Below are positions 1 to 9,046 of a stretch of DNA of 64,000 nucleotides, piece after piece. The position numbers were made by a program, and so were the translations under genes. How positions within the stretch are numbered: position 1 is the stretch's first letter; each line of letters opens with the position of its first letter. This DNA comes from Paenibacillus sp. FSL H8-0548 (GTDB taxonomy: Bacteria; Bacillota; Bacilli; Paenibacillales; Paenibacillaceae): the NCBI RefSeq assembly GCF_038630985.1, contig NZ_CP152049.1:2313501-2377500 (forward strand). Direction: 5' to 3'. Under the pieces are notes generated by a model. It did not search any database and had not been told where the DNA came from. It worked only from the letters and a program-made list of their open reading frames with translations.

Positions 1-1
1 C

Positions 2-241
2 GCGTGCATTGCCTCACTTCATGTGGAGGACCGAGGGGCGATTTGTCTTAACATAACGAGCAGCGATACGCTGAGCGATTGGGAGTCGAAACGGCTGTTG
101 GATCATTTCTATCCAGATGTCGTCGACGTGCGTACGGAATTGCATGGCCGAACTGCGGTGGTTAGCAATCAATTGGCTAAGGATGTACTTGGCTGGAGCC
201 CGCAATATTCATGGGCTGACAATGAAGCGTCTACCTCTTAA
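2..241 (+). CDS. 3' fragment of NAD-dependent epimerase/dehydratase-like protein
   Basis: The frame is open from the left edge of the window to the TAA at 239-241, so only the last 79 residues are visible and the true start lies outside. The end of the protein contains AKDVLGWSPQYSW, which resembles the C-terminal motif (LGW.P.YSW) of extended short-chain dehydrogenase/epimerase proteins that act on nucleotide sugars. A GTG at position 23 is in frame but is probably internal. The catalytic and NAD-binding parts are not visible, so substrate and reaction cannot be given. It is separated from the next gene by 850 bases of repeat-rich DNA and is unlikely to share its operon. Confidence 0.6.
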   Translation, partial: ACIASLHVEDRGAICLNITSSDTLSDWESKRLLDHFYPDVVDVRTELHGRTAVVSNQLAKDVLGWSPQYSWADNEASTS

Positions 242-316
242 GTGAATTGAAAATAGCCTAACAATCAGTTTTATTTCTATTAAAGCAGCATGATTCGGAA
301 TGATAAGACTGGGAAA

Positions 317-508
317 TATATAAGTTGAACTAAAAAAAGTTATAGCAAAGCGAGAAGATCGTTCTGAAGAAACGAACTGTTCGCCTTTGCAGCCCATATT
401 CTTACCTTTGACTGTCTTAGGAAATCAAAGAATCTGGCTGTACTCGCGACCCTTCAGAATGATCTGCTCACGCAGCGCCCAAAACGTAAATCTCTCGTTC
501 AACTTATT
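317..508. repeat. MITE-like element, copy 1
   Basis: The left end reads TATATAAGTTGAAC (317-330) and the right end is its near-inverse GTTCAACTTATT (497-508). The right-hand part (AGAATGATCT...CAGCGCCCAAAACGTAAAT) matches copy 2 at 931-1055, and the right terminus also matches the copy at 29407-29855. There is no coding capacity. It is best described as a small non-autonomous inverted-repeat element. Confidence 0.65.
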
Positions 509-573
509 TCGTTGGGTTGCTTTAGCTTTCTTTCTCCGGTTCTTAGAATGGGTGTGCTAGCTCGATGGGTTCA

Positions 574-789
574 GCGCTATAGGAAGAGGCTACGTTGCAG
601 TTTGTACAATGTAATCGACGTTACTCGCCTAACTAGGGCACGTACACTGTAGTTTGTGCAATAGAATGTCTATTCTAGGGCGATATTCGCTGGTTTGGAG
701 CTAATTCTACTGCAATAATACAATGTAGCCGTCTGAAACAGCTCTCATGTGAGGTTTTCATTGTACTTAGTGCAGTGTAGGCGTCTCTC
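574..789. repeat. 216-bp dispersed repeat, copy A
   Basis: This block is about 80 percent identical by eye to 29551-29766, including stretches such as GCAGTTTGTACAA, CGTACACTGTAGTTTGTGCA and CAGCTCTCATGTGAGG. Both copies have nearly the same length. Its ends form an imperfect inverted repeat (TGCAGTTTGTACAATG near the left, CATTGTACTTAGTGCA near the right). No reading frame is preserved between the copies, which argues for a structural or mobile non-coding element. Confidence 0.7.
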
Positions 790-808
790 CCTAATCTAGC
801 GGAGACTT

Positions 809-824
809 TAGTAAGCGCTTACTA
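809..824. promoter_or_regulatory. LacI/GalR-type operator candidate
   Basis: TAGTAAGCGCTTACTA is a perfect 16-bp palindrome with the central AAGCGCTT expected for LacI/GalR-family regulators. It differs from a catabolite-responsive element consensus only at the outermost positions. It lies 270 bases before the sugar ABC operon and just upstream of a TTGACA at 839-844, so control of that operon by a sugar-responsive repressor or CcpA-like protein is a reasonable inference. Confidence 0.55.
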
Positions 825-930
825 TTCTATTCGTTAGATTGACAATTTTAAGAAATTATAGGCTAACATTTGACTGTAAAAGAAAATATTGACTCATATT
901 TGATGCTGCTTGTATGCGTTAACATTAATT

Positions 931-1055
931 TATATAAGTTGAACTTAAAAATGAAGTTTAAGCGAAGCGAGAAGATCATTCTGGCTGCAACCGCGAGCGT
1001 AAGAATGATCTAGTCGCACAGCGTCCAAAACGCAAGTTTCTAGTTCTACTTATTT
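931..1055. repeat. MITE-like element, copy 2
   Basis: It begins with TATATAAGTTGAACTTAA and ends with TAGTTCTACTTATTT, an imperfect inverted repeat of the left end. The interior (AGCGAAGCGAGAAGATC, AGAATGATCT, CAGCGTCCAAAACGCAAG) matches copy 1. It ends about 40 bases before the ABC operon start and so sits in the probable 5' leader of that operon. Confidence 0.6.
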
Positions 1056-1094
1056 CATTAGAAAAAGTCAAAATGTGATGAGAGGTGAGCAAGG

Positions 1095-2225
1095 GTGGGA
1101 AGCATTACGTTTAGCCATGTATACAAGCATTATAAAGGGGAGTCGCGTCCGGCGGTCAACGATTTCCACCTTTCCATTGAGGAGGGGGAATTCCTGGTAC
1201 TCGTAGGTCCTTCCGGCTGCGGCAAATCAACAACGCTGAGAATGCTGGCTGGGCTGGAGGATATTACCGAAGGGGACCTGTACATCGATGAAAAGTTCGT
1301 GAATTACGTCTCGCCGAAGGATCGGGATATTGCGATGGTGTTTCAGAATTATGCGTTGTACCCGAATTTATCGGTCTATGAAAATATCGCATTAGGTCTG
1401 AAGCTCCGCAAAACAGCAAAGCATGATATTGCGCTCAGAGTAAACCGAGTGGCTAAAATACTCGAAATTTCGCATCTTTTGGAACGCAAGCCGAGCCAGC
1501 TGTCGGGCGGTCAGAAGCAGCGCGTTGCGCTTGGTAGAGCCATAGCGAGAGAGCCGCAAGTATTCCTTATGGATGAGCCGCTTTCGAATCTTGACGCGAA
1601 GCTGCGCGCTCAGACGAGAGCGGAGATTATCAAGCTGCAAAGCGACTTGAAGCGGACGATGGTATACGTTACGCATGATCAGGTAGAAGCCATGACGATG
1701 GGGACGAGGATTGTTGTTATGAAGGACGGTGTCATCCAGCAGGTTGCGCCGCCGCGTCAGCTATACGATGAGCCTGCTAATCTTTTTGTCGCCGGATTCA
1801 TTGGTTCGCCTCAGATGAATTTTCTCGAAGGCAGCTTGGTCTTAGAGGATGGGAAGTATTATTTCTCTAATAAACGAATGAAGCTGCTGGTTCCTGAACG
1901 TCATTATCGCGACTTTGCCATAAAGGAAGGGTCGCTGCGCAATTGTATACTCGGTGTGCGTCCTGAGCATGTCTGGCTGAAGCAAGGCGAAGTAAATGAG
2001 GTGGAGGATGATTTCATTTCCTGTGTTGTTGATATGACTGAGGTAACAGGAGCTGACTCTTACGTCTACGTAAAGCTAGGCGAGAAAACAGTTATCGGCA
2101 GAACGGACCCCGAGAAGTTCTATCACAAAGAAGAGAAGCTGCTTATCGGCTTCAACATGAACAAGGTGCATTTTTTTGACGAGCAAACGGGTGTATCCTT
2201 GGCAGCTGGAGGAGTGGAAGGATGA
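1095..2225 (+). CDS. ABC transporter ATP-binding protein, carbohydrate type (MsmX/UgpC-like)
   Basis: This is the cytoplasmic ATPase that powers sugar uptake. Walker A GPSGCGKST lies at residues 38-46, the ABC signature LSGGQ at 136-140, Walker B VFLMDEP at 156-162, and a C-terminal TOBE-like regulatory region follows residue 240 (LGVRPEHV). The length of 376 aa is usual for the CUT1 family. The start is a GTG with AGAGGTGAG just upstream. The stop overlaps the next start by 4 bases (ATGA). As the only ATPase in the operon, it probably serves both downstream permease pairs. The exact sugar cannot be read from the sequence. Confidence 0.93.
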   Translation: MGSITFSHVYKHYKGESRPAVNDFHLSIEEGEFLVLVGPSGCGKSTTLRMLAGLEDITEGDLYIDEKFVNYVSPKDRDIAMVFQNYALYPNLSVYENIALGLKLRKTAKHDIALRVNRVAKILEISHLLERKPSQLSGGQKQRVALGRAIAREPQVFLMDEPLSNLDAKLRAQTRAEIIKLQSDLKRTMVYVTHDQVEAMTMGTRIVVMKDGVIQQVAPPRQLYDEPANLFVAGFIGSPQMNFLEGSLVLEDGKYYFSNKRMKLLVPERHYRDFAIKEGSLRNCILGVRPEHVWLKQGEVNEVEDDFISCVVDMTEVTGADSYVYVKLGEKTVIGRTDPEKFYHKEEKLLIGFNMNKVHFFDEQTGVSLAAGGVEG

Positions 2226-5173
2226 GAAGGATGAAGATGCTGGGCATCGGACTTCGTCTCCTATTGGCTGTGGCGCTGGTGCTCGGAGGCATCCGCTGGA
2301 TTACAGCTAGCGAACCGATCCTATATGCGACTTCTGTGACAACAAAGCAGCTGCTCTCCTTCGAGAGCAAGGCTGGAGAGCTGCCTTACGCAAAGCTAAT
2401 GCTTCAATACCCAGAAGCTTATTTGCGAGATGAGAGTTTGCAAGTGATTACGATCTCACCTCCAGCTTATAGCGCTGCCGATGAGGAAGCTGCTTTAAAG
2501 CAGGCTAACGAGCAAGGCGATGAGCTATTGTACTGGGAAAATGAGCTGGGCTGGGTGGAATGGACGTTCGATGCGCCCAAGGGAGGCTGGTATGAGCTTC
2601 ATTTTGATTATAAGGCTCTTGAAGGAGGCAATGCTTCCGTTATTCGCGGCGTACAGCTAGACGGAGCCTATCCGTTTGTTGAATCCGAGCGAATTGAGCT
2701 GGAACGACTGTGGAAGGACTCTAAGTTCCCCTACGATCGCAACGAAATTGGACAGCAGATTAGGCCGGCACAAATGGAGCTTGAAGAATGGATTGCCAAA
2801 GCAGCTGGCAGTTTCTCAGCATCATCAGAGCCGCTGCTTTACCGCTTGGAGGAGGGCAGGCATACCCTTCGGCTCGTCGGGGTAAGAGAAACTGTCGCTC
2901 TAAGGGAAATAGCCTTTAAGCCGAGAGAAGAGGTTCCGGATTACGAAAATTATAAGCGCTTACATCCGCCTGTTGATTCGCAGCCTGATTGGTACAGTGT
3001 AATCGAAGCCGAGCAGTTTAAGCAAAAATCAAGCCTTGCGATCCAGACTGACTTCTGGTCAGAGCCTCATATTTCACCTGATCCGAAGGGGAGAATTACT
3101 TACAACGTACTGGGAGGGCAGCGCTGGAGACTGCCAGGTGAATGGGTGGAATGGGAGCTGAATGTGCCGGCTAACGGCTGGTATGAAATCGACTTAAAAA
3201 CATTCCAAAATTATCGGAATGGCTTTGAAGCTTACCGTACGATTTCGATTGACGGCAAGACGCCGTTCCAAGAGCTGCTTCATTATGGAATTCCGACAGA
3301 GAAGGAATTCCAGCTTGAAGCACTCGCGAATGATGAGGGCGAGTCCTTCCTCTTTTATTTGGAGAAGGGAGCACATACGCTGCGCATGACCTCGGATTCT
3401 TCGATGGCTCAGCCCGTCTATCTGGCATTGAAGGAATCGCTTGATCAGCTCGCTGCTTTCGACCGCCATATCAGGCTGCTGACGGGCAACTACAGCAAAT
3501 CAGGCTTTGATGCCAATATTGATTCGACGCGGACATGGGATATGGTAAAGCTTGAGCCGGATGTGGAGCAGAAGATGGCAGGCTTCATTACTGATTTAAC
3601 GAATATACGCAATTACATCAATGGACTTAACAAGAAGGATTCCGATTTGTCGGAAGCGATTAAGAGCTCCGTAGCCATATTGGAGAAGCTGCTGGAGGAC
3701 GTCAACGAAATTCCGAATAAAATCAACGATTTTTCCACGATTCAGAACAATATCGGAACATGGATGGCGACGCTGACACAGCAGCAGCTGCTCTTGGATT
3801 ATATCGTTGTACGAACGCCGGAGGCCGAACCGAATTTGAAGGTGGCAAGCACGCTGTCGAGAATTCCCTACTCTATTACGGATTTCGGCAGAACCTTCTA
3901 TATGGACTATGACACTCGCAAGCATAATCGCAAGGAAGCATTAACGATCTGGGTGCAGCGAGGCCGCGACTACGTGGAGCTGCTGCGCGAGATGGTGGAT
4001 CAGGATTTTACGCCAAGAACGGGAATTGAAGTCAATATCAATATTATGACAAATCCGAATATGCTCATTCTCGGAAATGCAGCGGGTGACGTACCGGACA
4101 TTGCACTTGGAGTAGGAGAGTCTACACCAGCTGATTTTGCGATGAGGGATGCTGTCGAGGAGCTGTCTGGCTTCCCTGGTTTTGAAGAAGTATTTGATCG
4201 GTTTATTCCCGGGGTCCGCAGATCTTTAAGCTATGATGGCGGCTTCTACGGCTTGCCGGAGGTACAAAATTTCCAAATGCTCTTCTATCGAACGGATATT
4301 TTGGAATCCTTGAATCTAAAGGCTCCAGACACATGGGAAGATGTATTCGATATTTTGCCAACCCTTCAAGAGAACGGCATGACCATGAACTATCCAAAGA
4401 GTGATTTCGCCACGCTTTTTTTCCAAAACGGAGCAGAGGCTTATTCGCCTGATGGCTTGAAAGGCACACTTTCGAGTGATGCTGGACAGCTCGCTTTCAA
4501 TCGCTGGACCGAGCTCTACCGAAAATATAATCTTCCGATCGATGTACCTGCGTTTTTTCAGCATTTCCGCGATGGTGATATTCCAATTGGTGTAGCGGAT
4601 TTCAATACGTATGTGCAGCTTCTTGTTGCCGCACCGGAAATAACGGGACATTGGAAAATTGCGCCCTTGCCGGGCATTCAGAAGGAGAACGGCGAGGTGG
4701 AGCGGTGGTCGGCGCAGGGTATTTCGGCTGCGATGATTATGAAGAAAAGCGAGCGGAAGGATGACGCTTGGACGTTTCTGGAGTGGTGGACCTCTGAGGC
4801 GGTGCAGTCGCAATATGCGGAGGATATCGAATCCTTCTATGGCATCGAGTTTAGGTGGAATACAGCAAATGTAGAAGCGATGAAGTCGCTCACATGGCCA
4901 AGCGATGACTTGAAGGCGCTTCAGGAGCAAGCGCGCTGGGCGAAAAATATGCCGTATGTGCCTGGTTATTATTTTCTCAACAGAGAAATGGAGTTTGCGT
5001 GGAACCGTACAGTGCTTGAGGCGATTCCAGCGCAGGAATCACTCGAGCAAGCGCAGCTCTCCTTGCAGCGGGAGATGAATAGAAGACAGAAAAACTTTGG
5101 CATTAAAGCGGATGATGATCTTCAGGTTCCGCAAATTATAAGACCTTACGAATGGGAGGAACCGCAGAGATGA
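2222..5173 (+). CDS. Large extracellular solute-binding protein with two N-terminal carbohydrate-binding-like modules
   Basis: The 983-aa protein starts with a hydrophobic segment (residues 5-28) that has no lipobox cysteine, so it is either secreted or membrane anchored. Two similar modules follow, marked by GGWYELHFDY...VQLDGAYPF (around 120-150) and NGWYEIDLKT...ISIDGKTPF (around 318-350). These look like duplicated galactose-binding or CBM-type beta-sandwich domains. A helical linker (about 430-540) leads to a family-1-type solute-binding domain from about 570 to the end (DVPDIALG, GLPEVQNFQMLFYRTDIL, TWEDVFDILPTL). The protein is about twice the usual binding-protein length. It overlaps its neighbours on both sides by ATGA junctions, so translation is coupled to the ATPase and permease. 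Confidence 0.85.
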   Translation: MRRMKMLGIGLRLLLAVALVLGGIRWITASEPILYATSVTTKQLLSFESKAGELPYAKLMLQYPEAYLRDESLQVITISPPAYSAADEEAALKQANEQGDELLYWENELGWVEWTFDAPKGGWYELHFDYKALEGGNASVIRGVQLDGAYPFVESERIELERLWKDSKFPYDRNEIGQQIRPAQMELEEWIAKAAGSFSASSEPLLYRLEEGRHTLRLVGVRETVALREIAFKPREEVPDYENYKRLHPPVDSQPDWYSVIEAEQFKQKSSLAIQTDFWSEPHISPDPKGRITYNVLGGQRWRLPGEWVEWELNVPANGWYEIDLKTFQNYRNGFEAYRTISIDGKTPFQELLHYGIPTEKEFQLEALANDEGESFLFYLEKGAHTLRMTSDSSMAQPVYLALKESLDQLAAFDRHIRLLTGNYSKSGFDANIDSTRTWDMVKLEPDVEQKMAGFITDLTNIRNYINGLNKKDSDLSEAIKSSVAILEKLLEDVNEIPNKINDFSTIQNNIGTWMATLTQQQLLLDYIVVRTPEAEPNLKVASTLSRIPYSITDFGRTFYMDYDTRKHNRKEALTIWVQRGRDYVELLREMVDQDFTPRTGIEVNINIMTNPNMLILGNAAGDVPDIALGVGESTPADFAMRDAVEELSGFPGFEEVFDRFIPGVRRSLSYDGGFYGLPEVQNFQMLFYRTDILESLNLKAPDTWEDVFDILPTLQENGMTMNYPKSDFATLFFQNGAEAYSPDGLKGTLSSDAGQLAFNRWTELYRKYNLPIDVPAFFQHFRDGDIPIGVADFNTYVQLLVAAPEITGHWKIAPLPGIQKENGEVERWSAQGISAAMIMKKSERKDDAWTFLEWWTSEAVQSQYAEDIESFYGIEFRWNTANVEAMKSLTWPSDDLKALQEQARWAKNMPYVPGYYFLNREMEFAWNRTVLEAIPAQESLEQAQLSLQREMNRRQKNFGIKADDDLQVPQIIRPYEWEEPQR

Positions 5174-6141
5174 ATACGCAGCTTTCTCCCAATATAGCTA
5201 AAGTGAAGGCAAAGTCACAGCTTCGCTTGAAATGGAATCAGTTTTGGCGGGAAATTAGACGCGATAGCTTCTTGTATCTGTTTCTTGCTCCGTTCCTCAT
5301 TTGCTTCCTATTGTTTATCGTCATCCCGGTCATTATGGCAGCGACGCTTGGTTTTACATCCTATGATGGCTTTGGTTCATTGCATTTCATAGGGATAGAC
5401 AACTATATCAGCTTATTTACACAGGATATTATCTTTCTAACCAAGGCCATTCCGAACACTTTTTTATTCGCGCTTATCGTTGGGCCAGGCGGTTATATTC
5501 TTTCTTTTCTATTCGCATGGCTGATTCATCAGCTGCCGCTGCGAATTCGCGATTATTACACACTGGCGTTCTACGCGCCGTCGATGGCTGGCGGCGTGGC
5601 GTTGTCGGTCGTCTGGATTGCAACGTTCAGCGGTGATCGCGTCGGGTATTTCAACAACTTCCTGCTGGAAATGGGTTGGATCAACAGTCCAGTCATTTGG
5701 CTGCAGGACCCTAAGCACTTGCTCAATATTATGATCATTGTTTCCCTTTGGGTCAGCTTTAGCGTCGGCTTTCTTGCCATGCTGGCGGGGCTGCAGACGG
5801 TTAACCGAGAGCTTTACGAGGCGGGGCGAATTGATGGGATTTCGAGCCGGCTTCAAGAGGTTTTCTATATTACGGTTCCGTCTATGAAGCCGCAAATGCT
5901 GTTCAGCGCAGTCATGTCCATCGTCGGGACGCTGAAGGCGGGGGGCATTTCGACCCAACTGACAGGAATGCCCATCACCCCTTCCTATTCGGGGCATTTG
6001 ATTATCAATCATATTGATGACTACGCTTTTATTCGTTTCGAGCTCGGTTACGCTTCCGCTGTTTCGGTTATGCTGCTGCTCATTAGCTACTTTGCGATGA
6101 GATTTGCTTACCGGCTGTTCGGATCAAAGGAGGAGCTGTAA
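5170..6141 (+). CDS. Carbohydrate ABC transporter permease (MalF type)
   Basis: This inner-membrane permease has about six membrane segments, starting near residue 30 (FLYLFLAPFLICFLLFIVI). The EAA loop that contacts the ATPase reads EAGRIDGISSRLQEVFYITV. The ATG at 5170 is chosen because it overlaps the upstream TGA (ATGA) and has GGGAGGAACC a few bases before it; an in-frame ATG at 5152 lies within that ribosome binding site. It pairs with the next gene as the MalF-like partner of a heterodimeric channel. Confidence 0.9.
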   Translation: MNTQLSPNIAKVKAKSQLRLKWNQFWREIRRDSFLYLFLAPFLICFLLFIVIPVIMAATLGFTSYDGFGSLHFIGIDNYISLFTQDIIFLTKAIPNTFLFALIVGPGGYILSFLFAWLIHQLPLRIRDYYTLAFYAPSMAGGVALSVVWIATFSGDRVGYFNNFLLEMGWINSPVIWLQDPKHLLNIMIIVSLWVSFSVGFLAMLAGLQTVNRELYEAGRIDGISSRLQEVFYITVPSMKPQMLFSAVMSIVGTLKAGGISTQLTGMPITPSYSGHLIINHIDDYAFIRFELGYASAVSVMLLLISYFAMRFAYRLFGSKEEL

Positions 6142-6145
6142 AGCC

Positions 6146-7003
6146 ATGATTCGAAAACTTCGTCAAGCAACGCCGTTTCAAATTACGCTGGTTACCGTTT
6201 TTTCAGCGCTTGCCGTATTCATGTCGCTGCCGATCGTATTTATTTTGAACCATGCATTCAAGCCGCAAAATGAGCTCTTTCTTTTCCCGCCGAGGTTTCT
6301 TGTGCAAAATCCGACGCTGCGTAATTTTGAGTCGCTTATGCTGCATGCTTCAAATGCTACAGTGCCATTCACGCGTTATCTGTTCAACAGCTTGATTGTA
6401 GCGGGATTTACTTTAGGCGCTGTCATCATCGTCAGCACAATGGCGGGCTACGCGCTCGCGAAATATCAATTTCACTTCAAGCAGCTTATTTTGGGGATGA
6501 TTACTTTATCCTTGATGTTTGCGCCGGAGACAGTGGGCATACCAAGATATTTGATCATAAGCGGACTTGGGATCAATAATACGTACTTTGGACATATTTT
6601 GCCGGCTTTAGCATCTCCAATAGCTGTATTCATGCTGATCGGCTTTATTTCACAAATTCCAAACGATCTAATTGAAGCGGCAAAAATAGACGGGGCGAGC
6701 CATGTTGGGATATTTACGAAAATCGTCCTTCCGCTGTCGGTTCCGGCTATTGCAACCATTTCTATCTTCACCTTTCAGGGTGTATGGGGTGACGTAGAGA
6801 CGTCGACTTTATTCATGCAAGAGGAAACGATGAGGACGCTGGCCTTCTATGTCAACAGCTTATTAAGCGGACTTCAAAACAGCGTATCGGGTCAAAATGT
6901 AGCTGCCGCCGCGGGCTTGCTCATGTTCATACCAAACCTGATTATCTTTTTGCTCTTCCAGCGAAGAGTGCTTGAGACGATGGTTCATTCCGGAATCAAG
7001 TAA
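6146..7003 (+). CDS. Carbohydrate ABC transporter permease (MalG type)
   Basis: The 285-aa inner-membrane protein has about six helices and the CUT1 EAA loop IEAAKIDGASHVGIFTKIVL. It is the MalG-like partner of the preceding permease. The ATG at 6146 has AAAGGAGGAGCTG ideally placed upstream; the longer frame back to 6104 would begin inside the previous gene. The C-terminus (LFQRRVLETMVHSGIK) is typical of this family. Four bases separate it from the preceding stop. Confidence 0.92.
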   Translation: MIRKLRQATPFQITLVTVFSALAVFMSLPIVFILNHAFKPQNELFLFPPRFLVQNPTLRNFESLMLHASNATVPFTRYLFNSLIVAGFTLGAVIIVSTMAGYALAKYQFHFKQLILGMITLSLMFAPETVGIPRYLIISGLGINNTYFGHILPALASPIAVFMLIGFISQIPNDLIEAAKIDGASHVGIFTKIVLPLSVPAIATISIFTFQGVWGDVETSTLFMQEETMRTLAFYVNSLLSGLQNSVSGQNVAAAAGLLMFIPNLIIFLLFQRRVLETMVHSGIK

Positions 7004-7030
7004 TTCCAACCAGCAAAGGAAGTCGTAACG

Positions 7031-9046
7031 ATGAAGAAATTTCTATTATTCCTGCTTCTTGCGGCGACCTCCATGCTTGTCGTACCAGAAGCGATATACG
7101 CAGAGCTTCCCTATCGGACCAGCTATTACGACAGCAATCAGGCTGCTTGGCTGCGCATCCAACCGATATATACGCCGGCAGAAACGAAGAGGATACGCTT
7201 CGTCGAGCCGATTGATCTTCAGATAGGCTCGGACGACAAGGTGTACGTCGCTGACAAGGGAGCCAATAAAATTATCGTGCTCGATAATGATGGCGAGCTT
7301 CTTCTCACGATTGGTGAGGAGGAGGGAGACAGCATGCTGAGTGCTCCCGAAGGCTTGTTCATTACACCCGAGGGAGTCATCTATGTCGCGGATTCAGGCA
7401 ATCAACGAATTGCGGTATTTGGACCAGACGGCAAGTTTATTCGAGAATACAAGAAGCCGGCATCGAGTGTTTTGGAGCAATCACATTTTGTGCCCGTCAA
7501 GCTTGTCGTCGACCGGCGCGGTGTTATGTACATCAGTTTGAACTCCTCCTACCAAGGACTGCTTCGCGTTAATGGGGCTGGGGAGTTTATGGGGTACTTC
7601 GGTGCCAATAAAGCGCAGCAAACGGTACTTAATTGGCTGAAGAAGCTCATTCTCAATAAGGAGCAGCTCTCGAAGGAGCTGGCAAGCTTGCCGCGACCCA
7701 TCACGAATGTTGCGATCGATCATGACGGCTTTATTTTTACAGCGACAGCAGCGGGGTTCGGACAGGGAGCTATTCGGAAGCTCAATGCCGGAGGTGTAGA
7801 TGCCTTCAAAAACAAAACACTCGTGAATGGCCATGGGATCGTGGACGTTACAAGCGATGCAAACGGGTTCCTTTACAACATTGATATGGGCTCTGGCCGC
7901 ATTAATATTTATGACAAAAATGGTGAAGCGCTGTTTGCCTTCGGATTCATGGACAACGCAACGCAGCAATATGGTGTTTTGGGCTTTCCAACAAGTATCG
8001 GTGTGGATTCCAAATTCGGTGTCTGGGTATCCGATAGCCGTACGGGAACGATCCACAAATTTGTCCGTACCGAATTTGGAAGCGATGTCATGAATGCACT
8101 GGGTCTTTACCTGGACGGCAAATATGAGCAAAGCAAGCCTTATTGGGACCGGGTTTATGCCCGCAATGATATGTACAATGGGACCTTTCAAGGGCTGGGC
8201 AAAGTATATTTGCACGAAAATAATCATGAGGATGCGTTGTCCTTTCTGAAGACTGCCTTCGATACGAAAGGGTATTCCAAAGCCTATTGGCAAATTAGAC
8301 TGGATTTTTTGCAGCAGTACTTCCTATGGATGGTGGCTGCTATCGCAGTGCTTCTGCTGCTCGTACGTTATGTACCGCGTGCCATCAGGAAGCAGATTAA
8401 GCGCCGGCCATTACCTGAGTCGTGGCAGCGGCCACTGGGTGATTTGCGAAATTTGTGGTATATCATGTTTCATCCTTATGAGGGCTTTTACAAGCTGAAG
8501 GAAGCAAAGGTTGCTCCGTGGATTATTATTTTGATCCTTATCTGTGCAGTAGCGGTGAAAATCGCGACGATCTATTACACAGGCTTTTTATTCCATCCGG
8601 TGGAGCTCTCGCAAATCAATCTTATCGGCAGTCTGGGCTTGTTCGTAGTGCCATGGATAACCTGGATCATTGCGAATTATCTCGTATGCAGCATCAAGGA
8701 CGGAGAAGGAAAATTCAGGGAGGTCATTCAAGGCAGCACCTATGCGCTTGCTCCGTATCTGTTTTTCTCAATCCCGACGTTAATTTTAAGCAATATGGTG
8801 ACGCTGGACGAGCGAATTATTGTCGATACGCTCAACGCAGTCATGTTTCTGTGGATGGGTGTCATGTTGATCGTCATGACGCAGGTGATTCACAATTTTG
8901 ATTTTATGGAGACGCTCAAAAATATTGCAATCACCGTGTTTACGATCGGAACAATTTGGTTGTTTGCTTTTCTAGTATTCGGTTTGTCCTACAATTTGTA
9001 TGATTTTTTCTATCAGCTTTACAAGGAGGTAACCTTCTATGGTTGA
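7031..9046 (+). CDS. NHL-repeat / Yip1-domain membrane protein of a sugar ABC operon
   Basis: The 671-aa protein has a signal peptide (residues 1-24), then NHL beta-propeller repeats at about 55-360 (for example PEGLFITPEGVIYVADSGNQRIAVF and IGVDSKFGVWVSDSRTGTIHKF). A TPR-like helical stretch follows (about 365-425), then a membrane helix near 430 and a C-terminal Yip1-type multi-helix domain (about 475-665). The propeller should face outside. The gene order binding protein, permeases, NHL-Yip1, DUF5696 suggests a surface accessory to sugar capture, but no biochemical role is known to me. Its end overlaps the next gene by 8 bases. Confidence 0.8.
   Translation: MKKFLLFLLLAATSMLVVPEAIYAELPYRTSYYDSNQAAWLRIQPIYTPAETKRIRFVEPIDLQIGSDDKVYVADKGANKIIVLDNDGELLLTIGEEEGDSMLSAPEGLFITPEGVIYVADSGNQRIAVFGPDGKFIREYKKPASSVLEQSHFVPVKLVVDRRGVMYISLNSSYQGLLRVNGAGEFMGYFGANKAQQTVLNWLKKLILNKEQLSKELASLPRPITNVAIDHDGFIFTATAAGFGQGAIRKLNAGGVDAFKNKTLVNGHGIVDVTSDANGFLYNIDMGSGRINIYDKNGEALFAFGFMDNATQQYGVLGFPTSIGVDSKFGVWVSDSRTGTIHKFVRTEFGSDVMNALGLYLDGKYEQSKPYWDRVYARNDMYNGTFQGLGKVYLHENNHEDALSFLKTAFDTKGYSKAYWQIRLDFLQQYFLWMVAAIAVLLLLVRYVPRAIRKQIKRRPLPESWQRPLGDLRNLWYIMFHPYEGFYKLKEAKVAPWIIILILICAVAVKIATIYYTGFLFHPVELSQINLIGSLGLFVVPWITWIIANYLVCSIKDGEGKFREVIQGSTYALAPYLFFSIPTLILSNMVTLDERIIVDTLNAVMFLWMGVMLIVMTQVIHNFDFMETLKNIAITVFTIGTIWLFAFLVFGLSYNLYDFFYQLYKEVTFYG

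Noticed and set aside
839..867. TTGACA at 839-844 as a firm sigma-A promoter for the ABC operon
   Set aside because: No good -10 is found at 16-18 bases, so only a weak candidate remains and it was not listed as a feature.
4316..4930. 204-aa minus-strand frame
   Set aside because: It is opposite to the solute-binding domain, which has clear family motifs; this is a codon-usage shadow.
7481..8293. 270-aa minus-strand frame
   Set aside because: It lies entirely inside the NHL-Yip1 gene, has no domain features and no ribosome binding site.
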